A stretch of 64,000 nt of DNA from JANJUB01 sp964586225 (GCA_964586225.1 CAZPHD010000008.1:10561-74560), one strand, 5' to 3'. Positions 15,944-25,149 are shown, counted from the first letter of the stretch. Notes: generated from the letters alone by a model not told the origin. Numbers and translations: made by a program.

Positions 15944-17228
15944 TGAAGCGGTGGTGACCTTTACGTCGGGCAAGGGAGGAGCGGGTGCCGCCACCTTCCA
16001 TCGCGAGAAGCACGTGCCGCGCGGTGGACCAAACGGTGCGGATGGCGGACGCGGGGGCGATGTCGTCTTGGTTGCTGACCGCAGCCGACGAACGCTTTAC
16101 GACTTCCGATTCAATCGCGAGTTCACCGCGCAGAACGGCGGCGATGCTCACGCTAACAAGTCGGGCAAAGACGGCGAAGACATTGAAGTCCGTGTGCCGG
16201 TTGGAACCATCGTGACCAACGACGAGACGGGCGAACCGCTGATTGACCTCGCTACGGACGGCATGCGGTTCGTGATCTGTAAGGGCGGCCGCGGCGGCTT
16301 TGGCAATCTGCATTACACCAACAGCGTGCGGCAGGCACCGACGATTTCGCAACGTGGCGCTCCTGCACAGACGATTCAAGTGCGGTTGGAGCTCAAACTG
16401 CTCGCCGATGTAGGTTTGATCGGGCTCCCCAATGCGGGCAAGAGCACGCTGATTGCCGGCATCAGCGCGGCGAAGCCCAAGATCGCCGACTATCCGTTCA
16501 CCACCATCGTGCCGAACCTCGGCGTGGTCAGCTATGCCGACGGCTCGTTTGTCGTGGCCGATATGCCGGGACTCATCGAAGGGGCTGCCGAGGGCAAGGG
16601 CCTTGGGCACCAGTTCTTGAAGCACATTGAACGCTGTTCGGTGCTGGTCCACGTCCTCGACACGTTCCCGCTGGATGAATCGGACCCGGTGGAGAACTTC
16701 TCGCTCATCGAAGCGGAACTCAAGCAGTATTCAGAAGCGATTTGGCGACGCCCACGGATCATTGCGCTCAACAAGGTGGATATCTACGGAGGCGGCAAGG
16801 CCGAAGAGATTGCTGAGTTGCGGGCGCGCGTTGAAGCTCGAGCTGCCGAGACCTTTGAAGAAATGCCGCCGATCCTCGCGGTTTCGGGGGCGACCGGTGA
16901 GCAACTCGAGGCTTTGGTGGCCGAGATGTGGGCGCATCTCCAACGCGCGCAAGAGAACCCGGTTATTCCGCTCATCGTGCCCGCATTGCCGCGAATCGAG
17001 TCAGGCGCATGGGAAGTCGAAACCGATGACGGCGTGTATGTTGTGGTCGGCACACGGTTGGAGCGCTTGGTCGCGATGACCAACTTGCGCAACGAAGAGT
17101 CCATTCGGTACTTGCACCGCCAGCTGGTGAAGATCGGCGTGATTGACCGGCTCCGCGAGGCCGGGATTGAGGGCGGCGATACGGTGCGGATCGGCGATTT
17201 TGAGTTCGAGTTCTGGGAAGATCGGTAG
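15933..17228 (+). CDS. obgE: GTPase Obg
   Basis: A 431-residue Obg GTPase linked to late 50S assembly and stress control. The glycine-rich Obg fold (GGAGAATFHREK through GGFGNLHYTNS) precedes a G domain with GLPNAGKST near residue 170, DMPGLIEGA and NKVD. A C-terminal OCT domain follows (YVVVGTRLERLVAMTNLRNE). Its start lies inside rimM, so it belongs to the ribosome-biogenesis operon. Obg is usually linked to rplU-rpmA, making this placement less common. Confidence 0.96.
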   Translation: MFLDEAVVTFTSGKGGAGAATFHREKHVPRGGPNGADGGRGGDVVLVADRSRRTLYDFRFNREFTAQNGGDAHANKSGKDGEDIEVRVPVGTIVTNDETGEPLIDLATDGMRFVICKGGRGGFGNLHYTNSVRQAPTISQRGAPAQTIQVRLELKLLADVGLIGLPNAGKSTLIAGISAAKPKIADYPFTTIVPNLGVVSYADGSFVVADMPGLIEGAAEGKGLGHQFLKHIERCSVLVHVLDTFPLDESDPVENFSLIEAELKQYSEAIWRRPRIIALNKVDIYGGGKAEEIAELRARVEARAAETFEEMPPILAVSGATGEQLEALVAEMWAHLQRAQENPVIPLIVPALPRIESGAWEVETDDGVYVVVGTRLERLVAMTNLRNEESIRYLHRQLVKIGVIDRLREAGIEGGDTVRIGDFEFEFWEDR

Positions 17229-17240
17229 GATTCGCGCGGG

Positions 17241-17268
17241 AACGCAGGGCACGAGACATCCCTGCGTT
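17241..17268. terminator. Bidirectional hairpin between obgE and the PPIase gene
   Basis: AACGCAGGG and CCCTGCGTT form a 9-bp stem with the loop CACGAGACAT. It lies between two convergent stops (17228 and 17290). There is no long T tract, so termination strength is uncertain. The loop sequence recurs at 38618-38640 (CACGAGGCATCCC). Confidence 0.65.
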
Positions 17269-17289
17269 ACGTTACGACCCGGCAGGCAA

Positions 17290-18006
17290 TTACTTCTTGA
17301 TCAGCGTGGCCTTCTTGATCACGACCGGTTTCACGGGGCGCGAGTTTTCGCGACCATCCTGCACGGTCTTGGCACCAACGATCTTCTTGACGACGTCCAT
17401 GCCTTCGACGACTTGGCCGAACGCTGTGTATTGATTGTCGAGGAATGGCGCGTCGCCGTCCATGATGAAGAACTGGGATCCCGCGGAGTTGGGGTCACTT
17501 GAGCGCGCCATGCTGAGGATGCCCGAGACGTGCTTGACGTCGTTGAACTCCGCCTTGATCTGGTAGCCGGGTCCGCCCATGCCGTCGTTGCCGGGGTCCG
17601 TGTCCTTCGTGTTGGGGTCGCCGCCTTGGATCATGAATCCAGGGATCACTCGGTGGAAGTAGGTTCCATCATAGAATCCCTTCTTGACGAGGTCCTTGAA
17701 GTTTTTGACATGACCAGGAGCCTTGTCGTTGAAGAACTTCAGAACGATTTTGCCCTCAGTCGTCTCAAGTACGGCGTGCTCTTCATCCGCGGTCGTTCCG
17801 GCCACCGATGCCTGTTCACCACCGATCGTCTCGGGCACGGCTTCCTTATCATCCTCGGCCGCGGCGGGGACGGCGGCAACGTCTTCACTTGCGCTCACTT
17901 TGCTGTTGTCCAAGTCTGAAACCGTCGCACTCTCGCTACAACCAGCGAGACCCGAGGTTAGCGAGAACGCAATGAGTGCGAACATCACAACGCGAAATGC
18001 TTTCAT
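17290..18006 (-). CDS. Cyclophilin-type peptidyl-prolyl isomerase lipoprotein
   Basis: About 238 residues. It starts MKAFRVVMFALIAFSLTSGL with lipobox LAGC at residues 21-24, then a Ser/Ala/Glu-rich linker of about 50 residues, then a cyclophilin domain (FHRVIPGFMIQGGDP, GSQFFI, FGQVVEGMDVV). It should act on exported proteins at the membrane. The longer frame upstream is only a translated palindrome. The isomerase core keeps the Arg/Phe/Gln active-site residues in FHRVIPGFMIQGG. Confidence 0.93.
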   Translation of the reverse strand: MKAFRVVMFALIAFSLTSGLAGCSESATVSDLDNSKVSASEDVAAVPAAAEDDKEAVPETIGGEQASVAGTTADEEHAVLETTEGKIVLKFFNDKAPGHVKNFKDLVKKGFYDGTYFHRVIPGFMIQGGDPNTKDTDPGNDGMGGPGYQIKAEFNDVKHVSGILSMARSSDPNSAGSQFFIMDGDAPFLDNQYTAFGQVVEGMDVVKKIVGAKTVQDGRENSRPVKPVVIKKATLIKK

Positions 18007-18032
18007 CACGTTGATTTTGACGTGTTTGGGAG

Positions 18033-18087
18033 CCGATGGGTGCGACGAAGCGCAACCCTCGCTCGGAGGGCGTTGCTTCGTCATCGG
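18033..18087. repeat. Palindromic element related to the 60-bp family
   Basis: CCGATG and CATCGG bracket a long inverted repeat (GACGAAGCGCAACCCTC paired with GGAGGGCGTTGCTTCGTC). It shares GCGCAACCCTC, GGAGGGCG and CGTCATCG with the elements at 8871 and 9466 but in permuted order. It fills the gap between the HDOD gene stop and the PPIase start. Confidence 0.75.
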
Positions 18088-18095
18088 TTAGGAAA

Positions 18096-19340
18096 TCAAG
18101 CCGCGAGGGCCATTCGAGTCTGACCGGCCCACGCAACAGCTTGCCGGTACGCCATATTGACATCCTGGAGCGAAATGCCCTCGCGTTCGGCAACGTCAAA
18201 GTCTCCGGCCTCATATCCGCGAATCACGCGGAGCACCCGGGCGAGGAGGTCATCACTCTGAGGGTTCAAGAGCGCCTCGTTGATCCGCTCGGAAAGCGGC
18301 ATTTGAGCGAGCAGCTCTTCCATCGGAAGGTCCATCAGGGCGCCAAGCATCGAGAGCATGCCCGTCGTGAAGTACGGCTCGGGGTCCGGATCGCGTTGGC
18401 CCAGCGTGTCCGCCATTTTGGCGCGAATCATCGCCATAAAGACGAGTTCATCGGGCTTGTGCGCGAACTGCGACATCATGAGCAGAGTCGCTATGGCGGC
18501 CAATGTCCGAACGCCGACAAACAACAAAGCCTTGCGGATTGAATCGACGGTTGTGGGCAGCCCCATGTAAGCGCTCTTGATGAACTTCAGCAGCCGTACG
18601 CTCAGTTGCACCTCGCTGGCAATGATGCCCTCGAGTTCATCCATCGTGAGGTCATCGGCGTTGAGGCGCGTCAGCAGACGCACCAGAGCCAAGTGGTTGA
18701 CGGACATGGCGCGGCCCTTCATCACTTGTGGCTTGGCGAAGAAGTAACCTTGAAAGAGATCATAGCCGAGGCGATCATAGAGTGCGAACTCCTCGGGTGT
18801 CTCTACTCGCTCGGCCAGTAGTTTCACCGGAAACTTCCTTAGATCGCTGACCAGCCCTGTCATTTCCGGGGCCGGGATCTGAGTGACGTCTACTTTCACG
18901 AGATCAACCAGGGGCAGCAAAGGCTCGGTCTTATCGTTCCACAGAAAGTCGTCAAGGGCGATCGTGTAGCCCAGCCGCCGAAGTCGCTTGAGTTCGTCCT
19001 GCACCTCGGGTGTCGGATTCACATGTTCCAAAACCTCCAGGACTACGCGCTTGTTTGGGAAGGCATCAAGTGACTTACTGAGAATGAGTTCCTCACTCAC
19101 GTTGATGAAGGCGCGATTGCGTCCAACCAGTTCATTGAGGCCGATTTCGACGAGTGCGCTCGCCAGCGAACGGGCTTCATCCGCGAGGCTCATGTCGCCG
19201 GCACCGGAGGTCTCACCACGCCGGTAGAGTAACTCGTAACCGAAGACTTTGCGTGACCGATCAATGATCGGTTGACGAGCCAGAAAAACGGGGCAAGAAA
19301 TGTCGGACACCAGCCCTATTTTCGGTTCGCCAGGCGGCAT
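18096..19340 (-). CDS. EAL-HDOD signalling protein
   Basis: A 414-residue protein. The N-terminal half is an EAL-type domain (FLARQPIIDRSRKVFGYELLYR, later IALDDF and LVKVDV), with the EAL signature read as ELL, so phosphodiesterase activity may be lost. The C-terminal half is an HDOD domain (LVRLLTRLNADDLTMDELEGII...SVRLLKFIKSA). Such YuxH/CdgJ-like proteins act in c-di-GMP and motility control. It starts three bases after the aldolase stop, so the two form an operon. Confidence 0.88.
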   Translation of the reverse strand: MPPGEPKIGLVSDISCPVFLARQPIIDRSRKVFGYELLYRRGETSGAGDMSLADEARSLASALVEIGLNELVGRNRAFINVSEELILSKSLDAFPNKRVVLEVLEHVNPTPEVQDELKRLRRLGYTIALDDFLWNDKTEPLLPLVDLVKVDVTQIPAPEMTGLVSDLRKFPVKLLAERVETPEEFALYDRLGYDLFQGYFFAKPQVMKGRAMSVNHLALVRLLTRLNADDLTMDELEGIIASEVQLSVRLLKFIKSAYMGLPTTVDSIRKALLFVGVRTLAAIATLLMMSQFAHKPDELVFMAMIRAKMADTLGQRDPDPEPYFTTGMLSMLGALMDLPMEELLAQMPLSERINEALLNPQSDDLLARVLRVIRGYEAGDFDVAEREGISLQDVNMAYRQAVAWAGQTRMALAA

Positions 19341-19343
19341 CGC

Positions 19344-20000
19344 TCAGCCTTCTTGACGGATGTTTTTGAGGTCGAGACGAAGTTGTCGGAGATGAGGGAG
19401 CGCAGATTCAGGCAAAGGCACGGGTCCGCCGAGCACGAATGCGTCGCGAACGACCTGCGCGACCCGCTCCAGCGTCTCCATCCGCCAGAACGCATCGGCC
19501 AGCGTATTGCCAAGAGCTACAGCCCCATGGTTCGCAAGCAGGAAGGTGTCGTGCTCGACCAAGAACGGGTCCATCGTCTTCGGTAGTTCGTCCGTTCCGG
19601 GCATGCCGAAAGAGCAAAGTGCGACGGGGCCGAGGATGACCTCACCTTCGGGCAACAACCCTTCTGGGATTGGACGATGGGCGAGCGCGAAGGCGGTTGC
19701 GGTAAGCGGATGCGCATGAATCACGGCCTGCACATCGGGCCGACGCTTGAAAGCATTCAAGTGAATTCGAATCTCGGACGAGGGTCGTTGAGTTCGGCGC
19801 AACGGCTCGCCATCCAGATCAATTAGCACCATGTCGGCGGGCTTGAGATGGCCCTTGCTTTCGCCACTCGGTGTACACAGAACGGCGCGATCGCTCACGC
19901 GGCAACTCAGGTTACCTTCGGTCGCGCCGACGAGGTTGCGCTCCCAGAGTCGCCGACCAAAGTCGACCAGTTGATGGCGCAGTTCGTCTTCAGAGATCAC
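19344..20000 (-). CDS. Class II aldolase/adducin family protein
   Basis: A 218-residue zinc aldolase or epimerase fold. The substrate phosphate loop is GATEGNLSCR, zinc ligands are His residues in VIHAHPLTA and the later LLANHGAVA, and the catalytic Glu region is at EGLLPEGE. Members include fuculose-phosphate aldolase and ribulose-phosphate epimerase; no kinase is adjacent, so the substrate is open. Translation begins at GTG 20000 with TAGCAT 6 bases upstream. The GH95 fucosidase about 1 kb away is on the same strand but not contiguous. Confidence 0.88.
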   Translation of the reverse strand: MISEDELRHQLVDFGRRLWERNLVGATEGNLSCRVSDRAVLCTPSGESKGHLKPADMVLIDLDGEPLRRTQRPSSEIRIHLNAFKRRPDVQAVIHAHPLTATAFALAHRPIPEGLLPEGEVILGPVALCSFGMPGTDELPKTMDPFLVEHDTFLLANHGAVALGNTLADAFWRMETLERVAQVVRDAFVLGGPVPLPESALPHLRQLRLDLKNIRQEG

Positions 20001-20006
20001 TGCAAG

Positions 20007-20012
20007 ATGCTA
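20007..20012 (-). promoter_or_regulatory. -10-like hexamer TAGCAT before the aldolase GTG
   Basis: TAGCAT on the minus strand lies 6 bases before the GTG start of the class II aldolase gene, the same hexamer and spacing as at 10677-10682. Confidence 0.55.
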
Positions 20013-20104
20013 CCGTGCCCGACGGCGCGGCGTATGGTATACACGGGCTAAGGAGTTTTTCGGATTTGGATTTCAAGTCCGAACGCCGCCCTCAAGAACA
20101 CGCT

Positions 20105-20428
20105 ATGGCAGAAAATCTAGCGGTGACCTCGACCGACTTCGAGGCTAAGGTTTTGAATGCTGAGCACCCCGTGCTCGTTGACTTCTGGGCACCCTGGTGT
20201 GGGCCCTGCAAGGCGATTGGTCCCTCCGTCGCCGAACTCGCTGATGAATACGCTGGACGCGCTGGCGTGTATAAGCTCGACGTCGACGAGGCCGGGGACA
20301 TCGCCACCAAATACGGCATCATGAGCATCCCGGCATTGCTCGTGTTTAAGGGCGGTCAAGTCGTCGATCGCATGGTCGGGGCGGCTCCGAAGGCCCAGAT
20401 CGCCCAGATGATTGAGCGCGCGCTCTAA
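20105..20428 (+). CDS. trxA: Thioredoxin
   Basis: A 107-residue classical thioredoxin: VLVDFWAPWCGPCK with redox cysteines 32 and 35, cis-proline in MSIPALLVFKGG. It reduces disulfides of cytoplasmic proteins. The ATG at 20105 gives the standard length; the longer frame starts inside the divergent aldolase region. The gene stands alone. A shallow GC hairpin follows the stop (20430-20475). Confidence 0.96.
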   Translation: MAENLAVTSTDFEAKVLNAEHPVLVDFWAPWCGPCKAIGPSVAELADEYAGRAGVYKLDVDEAGDIATKYGIMSIPALLVFKGGQVVDRMVGAAPKAQIAQMIERAL

Positions 20429-20477
20429 TCCCGCACACGTCCCGCAGAGGTGATTCGCCCCTGCGGGACGAGTCAAT

Positions 20478-20765
20478 TTAGTAGCGAGCCACCGCATCCG
20501 AGGCATCCATGCTCTCCGCGAGTCGGTCGTCGAGCTCGTCATCGGCGTGACGCCATTCCTGATGCCGGTGGGCCGAATCCATGGCCCTTCTAAGGGCGAT
20601 GAGTGCCATGCCTCCGCACACAACCATGCCCAGGGTTGAGCAGATTGCCGTTGACACGTGCCGCTTCCATGGCCCAAGGTAACCACAGTTGCGATCGTGC
20701 GAGGTGCGTCTCAAAACCACCTCTCGCCCCACTCGGGCCATGTCTTTGATTGGTTGCGTGTTCAT
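20478..20765 (-). CDS. Small predicted membrane protein
   Basis: About 95 residues from MNTQPIKDM. One hydrophobic span (HVSTAICSTLGMVVCGGMALIAL) follows a basic N-terminus, then a charged, His/Asp-rich tail (RHQEWRHADDELDDRLAES). No family is recognised. An in-frame GTG lies 9 bases upstream. It is downstream of the GH95 gene on the same strand. Confidence 0.5.
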   Translation of the reverse strand: MNTQPIKDMARVGREVVLRRTSHDRNCGYLGPWKRHVSTAICSTLGMVVCGGMALIALRRAMDSAHRHQEWRHADDELDDRLAESMDASDAVARY

Positions 20766-20844
20766 AGCGTTCACCTACACTCCATCAAACGCAGTCGAGC
20801 GAACGAGAAGGATAAAGGTGGTTCCCCGCACCATAAGAAAGGTG

Positions 20845-23190
20845 TTAACGTGCGCGCTTGAAGGTCCAGACTTGACCCGATCTCAACTGGATCCGCGCTC
20901 GATCTCGACCCGGTGTGCGCAAGAAGATCTCGCCACTCCCGCTCGCGATTCGCCGGACTGAAGCGGCCTGCAGTTCCCCATCGCTCCAGCTCATCTGCAC
21001 CTCGTAGCCGCCACGAGCACGGAGGCCACTTACGCTACCGGTTGACCACGCCTTTGGTAGGGCGGGTAGCAAAGAAATCGTGGGAACCTCGCCCGGCCGC
21101 TCGGGATGGCTCTGCAGGAGCATCTCGGCGATTCCGGCCGTCGCGCCAAAGTTGCCATCGATCTGAAAAGGCGGGTGTGCGCAGAACAGATTCGGATACA
21201 CGCCGCCGCCGTTTCGGTAGTTGTAACCCATGTCGGCCACCGGGCGGAGGAAGTCGCGAATCAGCTTCTCGGCGCGGTCGCCATCGCCAAGCCGCGCCCA
21301 GAATGCCACCTTCCACGCCATGCTCCAGCCTGTGCTGCGGTCTCCGCGCCTCTCCAGCGTTTTGCGAGCTGCGGCGGCGAGTTCGGGTGTTCCGTGCAGC
21401 GTGATCTGATCGCTGGGATGCAGGCCGTAAAGGTGCGAAACGTGGCGGTGTTGCGGCTCGGGCTCATCGTAGGGCTCAAGCCACTCCTGCAACCGACCAT
21501 CCGGGCCAACTTGGTGGGGTGCGAGGCGATTGCGCGTGTTCTCAAGCTCGTCCGCGTACTCAGCGTCCAACTTGAGCAGTCGCGCCGCCTGAATCGTGTT
21601 GGTGAACAGCTCTCGAAGAATCTGCTGGTCAATCGTCGGACCGAGGCAGGTGTGGGCGGTTCGACCGTCGGGCAGTTTAAAGGCATTCTCGGGGGAGTTC
21701 GAAGGACCCGTCACGAGCCAGCCGCGTTTAGGATCGGGCAATAGAATGCTGCGGTAGAAGTCGCTGGAAGCTCTTAGCACCGGGTAAATCCGCTTGAGCA
21801 CCGCCGGGTCTTGGGTGAAGGCGTAATGCTCCCAAAGATGCTGCGCGAGCCATCCGCCCCCGCTGAGAGTCGATCCCCAACCGGCATGCTCACCCGGGGC
21901 CGTGAATGCCCACGGGTTCGTGATCACATGGGCGACCCACCCGGGTGCGTTGTAGTATGCCTTCGCGGTGCGCTTGCCGGGTTCAACGAGGCTATCGACG
22001 AGCGCCAACATGGGCCGGTGGCACTCGCTCAATGCGGTCGACTCCGCCAGCCAGTAGTTCATCTGGACGTTGATGTTGATGTGATAATCGCCATTCCAGG
22101 GCGTCTGGAGCTCTTCGGCCCAAAGCCCCTGGAGATTCGCGGGCAGATAGCCGTCGCGAGATGAACTGATCAAGAGGTAGCGCCCATATTGGAACAGCAG
22201 GGCGGCGAGGCCTGGGTCCGGCTCGCCGGCTTCGAACGCGGTCAGTCGGTTCTGGGCGGAACCCGAGCGGCTGGGGCCGAGGTTGATCTTGACACGGTTG
22301 AAGAGGGCGCCGAAATCCCGCACATGGCGTTGACGAAGTTCGCTGAAGCTCCGCTTGGCCGCGCGATCCAGGTGATCCTTGGTCTTGGTGACGTAGGCAA
22401 CACCCATATGCTTGCCCTGAATTGGCCGAGCGTAGCTCGTACCCGCCGACACCAGGATAACCGCCCGACGAGCGTCACGCAGTTCAAGCGTGTCACGAGT
22501 AGCCGTAACGGTTCCATCCTGTGGGAGCACGCGTACGCGAGCCTGATACTTCACGCCATCGCCGCCGAGGCCGTCGTTGAGGGCGCCCTGCAAGATAAGG
22601 TCACCGTTGTCGGTAGTCGTCCTTCCCCGCTCGGCGCGACTGAGACCTACGTCGAAGTTCAGTCGACCCGAGCCTTCGGCGACGAGTTCGTAAGCGATCA
22701 CTTGGTCGGGGTGTGAGGCGATGAGTCGACGGCTGTAAACAGTGTCACCGATGCGGAACTGGGTGGTCGCGACGGCGGTTTCCAAGTCCAGCCAGCGTCG
22801 ATAGCTGTCGTGACTCGTTCCAAGGCCGTGGTGCTTGAGCGTGAGTTTGCCGAGCACCTGATAGCAGCCGAAGGGACCGTCCTTGCCGTTTCCATGCGAA
22901 CTGCCCGGGCCATCGCTGGTGAAGGTCTGGTTGAGGAGCGACTCGGCGGCGGGGTTGTCGCCTTGTTTCAGTAACTCAAGGATACGATCCCGAGCTTTCC
23001 AAGCGTCCTGACGGTTCTGATCGAGGGACCGCCCCGACCACATGGTGTTTTCGTTCAGAATCAGGTGCTCGTCGGCGATCTGGCCGAACATCATTGCGCC
23101 GAGACGGCCGTTTCCGACCGGCAGACTCTCGGTAAACCGAGTGGCCGGCTGGTCGAGAACGAGCGCCAAGGCGAAAGTGAATAGCGTCAC
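20845..23190 (-). CDS. GH95-family glycoside hydrolase (alpha-L-fucosidase-like)
   Basis: A 781-residue protein typical in length for GH95, inverting alpha-L-fucosidases or galactosidases with an (alpha/alpha)6 barrel. The N-terminal domain begins with ESLPVGNGRLGAMMFG, and the barrel has DYHININVQMNYWLAE, NLQGLWAEE and DGNFGATAG, regions that carry the catalytic carboxylate and the Asn-assisted water in this family. A short hydrophobic N-terminus suggests export. Its GTG start overlaps the clpX stop (GTGA), an unexpected coupling. Confidence 0.93.
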   Translation of the reverse strand: MTLFTFALALVLDQPATRFTESLPVGNGRLGAMMFGQIADEHLILNENTMWSGRSLDQNRQDAWKARDRILELLKQGDNPAAESLLNQTFTSDGPGSSHGNGKDGPFGCYQVLGKLTLKHHGLGTSHDSYRRWLDLETAVATTQFRIGDTVYSRRLIASHPDQVIAYELVAEGSGRLNFDVGLSRAERGRTTTDNGDLILQGALNDGLGGDGVKYQARVRVLPQDGTVTATRDTLELRDARRAVILVSAGTSYARPIQGKHMGVAYVTKTKDHLDRAAKRSFSELRQRHVRDFGALFNRVKINLGPSRSGSAQNRLTAFEAGEPDPGLAALLFQYGRYLLISSSRDGYLPANLQGLWAEELQTPWNGDYHININVQMNYWLAESTALSECHRPMLALVDSLVEPGKRTAKAYYNAPGWVAHVITNPWAFTAPGEHAGWGSTLSGGGWLAQHLWEHYAFTQDPAVLKRIYPVLRASSDFYRSILLPDPKRGWLVTGPSNSPENAFKLPDGRTAHTCLGPTIDQQILRELFTNTIQAARLLKLDAEYADELENTRNRLAPHQVGPDGRLQEWLEPYDEPEPQHRHVSHLYGLHPSDQITLHGTPELAAAARKTLERRGDRSTGWSMAWKVAFWARLGDGDRAEKLIRDFLRPVADMGYNYRNGGGVYPNLFCAHPPFQIDGNFGATAGIAEMLLQSHPERPGEVPTISLLPALPKAWSTGSVSGLRARGGYEVQMSWSDGELQAASVRRIASGSGEIFLRTPGRDRARIQLRSGQVWTFKRAR

Positions 23191-24470
23191 GACGCTTGTT
23201 TGATCATCTCTTCGGTCATCAGGATGGGATGCTTCCCTTCGGTGACTGCGCCTGCTGGCAAGATGACCCGCTTAACCTCGAGGTTGCTCGGCACTTCGTA
23301 CATGACGTCAAGCATCAGTTGCTCAATGATCGCCCGGAGGGCGCGAGCCCCGGTCTTGCGCTTGATCGCTTCGCGAGCAATTTCGATCATCGCCCCGGGT
23401 TCAACGATCAACTCGACACCGTCCATTTCGAAGAACTTTGCGTACTGCTTGAGGATCGCGTTCTTCGGCTCGCAAAGAATCCGAACAAGCGAGTCTTCAT
23501 CCAGCGGATCGAGGGTCGCGATGACGGGAAGTCGACCGATAAACTCGGGAATCAAACCAAACTTCAGGAGGTCTTCCGGAAGCATGCTGTGGAGAACGTT
23601 GATCGACTGTTCAGCCTTGGTTTCGGGATTAGCCCGGAAGCCCATCACGTTCTCTTTCATGCGTCGGCGGATCGATTCTTCGATACCCTCAAAAGCGCCG
23701 CCACAGATGAATAGGATGTTCCGCGTGTCGATCTGCAGGTACTCCTGCTGCGGGTGCTTGCGACCACCCTGTGGAGGCACGTTAGCGAGCGTTCCTTCGA
23801 GAATCTTGAGCAGTGCCTGTTGCACGCCTTCGCCACTGACGTCCCGCGTGATTGACGGATTCTCAGACTTGCGAGCAATCTTGTCGATCTCGTCCACGTA
23901 GATGATGCCACGCTCGCACATCTCGCGAGGGTTGCGGGGATCCATCTGCTCGGCTGATTGGAACAGTTTGAGAAGGATGTTCTCAACGTCCTCACCCACG
24001 TAGCCGGCTTCAGTCAACGTCGTGGCGTCGGCAATCGCAAACGGCACGTTCAGCATCTTGGCGAGCGTCTGGGCTAGTAGCGTTTTGCCGGAGCCCGTCG
24101 GTCCAACGAGCATGATGTTGCTCTTCTGGAGTTCGACATCGTCTTGGCGGTCGTTCGTGCGCTTGTAGTGGTTGTAAACCGCCACCGCGAGCGAGCGCTT
24201 TGCGCTTTCCTGACCCACGACATAGTTGTCGAGGTACGCGACGATCTCTCGCGGCTTGGGCACGCGCCCGCCGGTCACCACCGCGGACGGCTTCGCCACC
24301 GATGCCGGTTCGCGCGCTGGGCGCTCACCGTCATTGGCAAGAATGTCGTTGCACAGATCGATGCAGTCTGAGCACACCGCCCCGTGCAGGCCCACAATCA
24401 GCTTGCGCACCTGTTCTTTTGTCTTGCCGCAAAGGCAACACTGGTCTCGACGCTCGATCGGCTTCCCCAT
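23187..24470 (-). CDS. clpX: ATP-dependent Clp protease ATPase subunit ClpX
   Basis: About 427 residues. An N-terminal zinc finger has Cys11-x2-Cys14 and Cys33-x2-Cys36, followed by the AAA+ module with Walker A GPTGSGKT, Walker B IIYVDEIDKIA and the pore motif GYVGED. It unfolds substrates for ClpP. The ATG at 24470 was chosen because AAAGGA lies 5 bases upstream (24475-24480); a longer TTG start at 24503 would overlap clpP. It follows clpP by 13 bases. Confidence 0.97.
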   Translation of the reverse strand: MGKPIERRDQCCLCGKTKEQVRKLIVGLHGAVCSDCIDLCNDILANDGERPAREPASVAKPSAVVTGGRVPKPREIVAYLDNYVVGQESAKRSLAVAVYNHYKRTNDRQDDVELQKSNIMLVGPTGSGKTLLAQTLAKMLNVPFAIADATTLTEAGYVGEDVENILLKLFQSAEQMDPRNPREMCERGIIYVDEIDKIARKSENPSITRDVSGEGVQQALLKILEGTLANVPPQGGRKHPQQEYLQIDTRNILFICGGAFEGIEESIRRRMKENVMGFRANPETKAEQSINVLHSMLPEDLLKFGLIPEFIGRLPVIATLDPLDEDSLVRILCEPKNAILKQYAKFFEMDGVELIVEPGAMIEIAREAIKRKTGARALRAIIEQLMLDVMYEVPSNLEVKRVILPAGAVTEGKHPILMTEEMIKQAS

Positions 24471-24483
24471 AGCTTCCTTTATA

Positions 24484-25101
24484 TTATCGTGCACCTGGCT
24501 CAAGAACCTTATCTACAAGGCGATAATCTTGCGCTTCCTGGGAAGAAAGCCAGTAATCACGATCGCAATCCTTGCGCACTTTCTCAACATCGTGGCCCGT
24601 GTGCTGGCTCAAGATGCCGAAGATCGTCTCGTTCGCGCGATTGAACTCGGCGATAGCCACATTCATGTCGGCAATCGTGCCCCGGGTTCCCGCGCTGCCT
24701 TGGTGGATCATCACCCGGGCATTTTTCAGGCAATGGCGCTTGCCCGGTGCGCCACCCGCTAGGAGCACCGCGCCCATCGACGCGGCCATGCCCACACAAA
24801 TCGTGGCGACGTCAGGCTTGATGATCTGCATTGCATCGTAAATGGCGAGGCCCGCATAGACCGATCCGCCCGGTGAGTTGATGTAGAAGTCGATTTCCTT
24901 GTCCGGATCCTCTTTCTCAAGGAACAAGAGCTGAGCGACGATCAGATTCGCGACGTAGTCGTCGATCTCCGTGCCGAGGAACACAATCCGGTCCTTCAGT
25001 AGCCTCGACCAGATGTCGTAGCTTCGCTCGCCGCGCGACGTCTGCTCGATCACGTAGGGCACTCCCATGCCAACCATCGAATCTGCTGAATCCATTCTCA
25101 T
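24484..25101 (-). CDS. clpP: ATP-dependent Clp protease proteolytic subunit ClpP
   Basis: A 205-residue serine protease subunit. The catalytic Ser108 is in GMAASMGA, His133 in VMIHQG, and the Asp within KDCDRDYW near 178-182. The oxyanion strand YINSPGGS is intact. It forms tetradecamers that work with ClpX, encoded immediately downstream. The N-terminus is slightly extended (MRMDSADSMVGMG), consistent with a processed propeptide. Confidence 0.97.
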   Translation of the reverse strand: MRMDSADSMVGMGVPYVIEQTSRGERSYDIWSRLLKDRIVFLGTEIDDYVANLIVAQLLFLEKEDPDKEIDFYINSPGGSVYAGLAIYDAMQIIKPDVATICVGMAASMGAVLLAGGAPGKRHCLKNARVMIHQGSAGTRGTIADMNVAIAEFNRANETIFGILSQHTGHDVEKVRKDCDRDYWLSSQEAQDYRLVDKVLEPGAR

Positions 25102-25149
25102 CCGTTGATCTCCAACCTCGTCCTACGCCGGACGCAGGGGAACCGTACC

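Noticed and set aside
18007..18084. N-terminal extension of the cyclophilin
   Set aside because: It is a translation of a palindromic repeat; the lipoprotein signal begins at 18006.
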